DNA from: Pseudomonas mohnii
GTDB lineage: Bacteria; Pseudomonadota; Gammaproteobacteria; Pseudomonadales; Pseudomonadaceae
Direction of reading: 5' to 3'
Length of the DNA: 64,000 nucleotides
Assembly: GCF_900105115.1 (NCBI RefSeq)
Contig: NZ_FNRV01000001.1
Location: 310,001-374,000, forward strand
In this document: in pieces, positions 63,050-64,000 of the stretch
How the letters are laid out: every line of letters begins with the position of its first letter
How positions within the stretch are numbered: position 1 is the stretch's first letter
Notes under the pieces: generated by a model
What the model was told of the DNA's origin: nothing
Seen by the model: only the letters and a program-made list of their open reading frames with translations
Database searches by the model: none
Translations under genes and position numbers: made by a program

Positions 63050-63254
63050 TTCGATCCGCACATTCGATGCCAAGGCGCGACCTGGTGCAGCAGGCATGAT
63101 CGGCGACGTTATCGTCACCGGTTGCGTGCCTGCCTGATTGCCTTCCATCCCCCCTGCCCAGCCTTGCGCCGGGATTTTTTTGTGTCCGGGTCACGACCGA
63201 ACGTCCTCGACCGTGAGTGGTCAAACGCTTACACGTCACCAAGGAGACGTTCTG

Positions 63255-63539
63255 ATGGTCACTCACTTCAAAGTCAGCGGGCATTTGGCCTGCGGTCACA
63301 AAGGCACCAATCTCACCTCGACCCGCGAACTCAACCGGGTGAAATGCAGAAGCTGCCGCAACACCGAAGTTTTCAAGGAAGCACGCCGGAACGAACGTAA
63401 TGCGGCACGTCGCGCCGCCCGCAAAGCCAAAGTCGTGCATATCGTCAATGACTGGCGCCAGGCGTGGACCGAACGGTTGTCGGCCATGGCGGGACGGCAA
63501 AGATTGCCAAGGGGCTTTGGTAGTCAGGCTTACGTCTAG
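63255..63539 (+). CDS. Small basic protein with a Cys4-like motif (94 aa)
   Basis: 94 residues from ATG 63255 after CCAAGGAG. C-G-H near residue 13 and VKCRSCRNTEVF near 30-40 give a possible zinc ribbon (C..H..CxxC). A highly basic helix follows (KEARRNERNAARRAARKAKVVHIV), so nucleic-acid binding is likely. No family identified. It ends just before a strong hairpin. Confidence 0.72.
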   Translation: MVTHFKVSGHLACGHKGTNLTSTRELNRVKCRSCRNTEVFKEARRNERNAARRAARKAKVVHIVNDWRQAWTERLSAMAGRQRLPRGFGSQAYV

Positions 63540-63544
63540 ACAAA

Positions 63545-63575
63545 AAATTCGGGCCGATCACATCGGCCCGAATTT
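63545..63575. terminator. Strong terminator after the 94-aa gene
   Basis: AAATTCGGGCCGAT / ATCGGCCCGAATTT, a perfect 14-base stem with loop CAC, A-run before and T-run after. Confidence 0.85.
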
Positions 63576-63713
63576 CATGGGTCACAATCCGGCGGACTCG
63601 CGAGGCTAATGTCCGACACGCTGCAGTGGCGATAGTCAGTTTCCTCGACTAGGGTCTCAAACGTATCGAACTGCGGTGCCTTTATTGGCAGGAGCCTGAT
63701 CAAGGAGGAAGCG

Positions 63714-63920
63714 ATGTCACCCACGCGTAGTGCCGAACACACCTATCGTCAGTGGTCCAGCCCTATCCTGCTGGAACTCAAAGCGCGAGAGCACCAGTTG
63801 AACCCGTCGGACCGCGAAGCGCTACACAATATTCTGCTGGAAAGAAGGCTGATAAACACGGGCAATCCAGCAGGCCCGGATCGGCGCAATGCAGCGCCGC
63901 CCGATGATGCGAACCGTTAA
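63714..63920 (+). CDS. Small hypothetical protein (68 aa)
   Basis: 68 residues from ATG 63714 after the strong site AAGGAGG. SPTRSAEHTYRQWSSPILLELKAREHQLNPSDREALHNILLERRLINTG forms two helices; the C terminus is disordered and polar. No family recognised. A terminator follows 18 bases after the stop, so it is a complete transcription unit. Confidence 0.72.
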   Translation: MSPTRSAEHTYRQWSSPILLELKAREHQLNPSDREALHNILLERRLINTGNPAGPDRRNAAPPDDANR

Positions 63921-63938
63921 AGACTGTTGATCGTGCAG

Positions 63939-63964
63939 AGCCCGACCCGGACGTCGGGCTTTTT
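63939..63964 (+). terminator. Terminator after the 68-aa gene
   Basis: AGCCCGAC / GTCGGGCT with a 6-base loop and a T-run. Confidence 0.9.
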
Positions 63965-64000
63965 CATTCCCCCTCCCTTCAAGGTGCGCCGCATGCCCCA

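Overview
The window is a chromosomal segment of a fluorescent-group Pseudomonas. Evidence for this: high GC with Pseudomonas codon use; many copies of the REP/REPIN motif built around 'GGGAGC(G/A)(G/A)GC..GCTCCCAC'; a complete 2-ketogluconate (kgu) operon with PtxS operators; an MvaT/MvaU-type H-NS protein instead of H-NS; SfnG, AruH and a ModE-boxed modABC operon. No rRNA, tRNA, CRISPR array or intact insertion sequence was seen. Most of the window is housekeeping or metabolic core, with accessory islands near 20.4-22.2 kb, 30.6-34.6 kb and possibly 47.4-49.6 kb.

Layout. 0-2.5 kb: end of an EfeO-type gene, efeB and efeM (ferrous iron uptake). 2.6-5.2 kb: pssA, a TetR regulator and a DUF1348 gene. 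5.3-8.9 kb: sulfur scavenging, with sfnG and an acyl-CoA-dehydrogenase-like monooxygenase diverging from a pair of sigma-54 promoters, then a TauE/SafE permease. 8.8-13 kb: nudC, a dienoyl-CoA isomerase, and a TPR protein / ECF sigma / anti-sigma cluster whose sigma gene lacks a normal start codon. 13-19.6 kb: an OmpR-type two-component pair divergent from an RND efflux pair. 19.8-23.8 kb: DUF1345 membrane protein, fibronectin-III repeat protein, AraC regulator and LysE exporter. 23.9-29.4 kb: ptxS-kguEKTD. 29.4-31.4 kb: aruH and a small LuxR-type regulator behind a lux-box promoter, followed by a decayed second copy. 31.8-35.7 kb: a 5'-truncated rhs gene fused directly onto a 3'-truncated glycerate kinase gene. 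36-45 kb: aldo/keto reductase, rarD, hpd, DMT exporter with LysR partner, CSS-EAL phosphodiesterase, mvaU, gloA. 45-52 kb: ahpF, ahpC, a tyrosine recombinase divergent from a KfrA-like coiled-coil protein, gor, galU. 52-54.3 kb: small uncharacterised proteins and lipoproteins. 54.4-62.4 kb: alkB and ada (alkylation repair), acuI-like reductase, nitronate monooxygenase, modABC, topoisomerase IB. 62.4-64 kb: small genes with their own promoters and terminators.

How the genes work together. The clearest functional units are: Fe(II) uptake (efeO/B/M); sulfone desulfurisation under sigma-54 control; 2-ketogluconate uptake, phosphorylation and reduction under PtxS; peroxide defence (ahpC/ahpF with gor nearby); alkylation repair (alkB/ada); and molybdate uptake under ModE. 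The items most worth a second look are the glxK/rhs breakpoint, the canonical lux-box promoter in front of an HTH-only LuxR protein with a decayed tandem copy, the recombinase/KfrA divergent module with nested palindromes, the Ada protein that has lost three of its four zinc cysteines, and the ECF sigma gene with an apparent ATC start.
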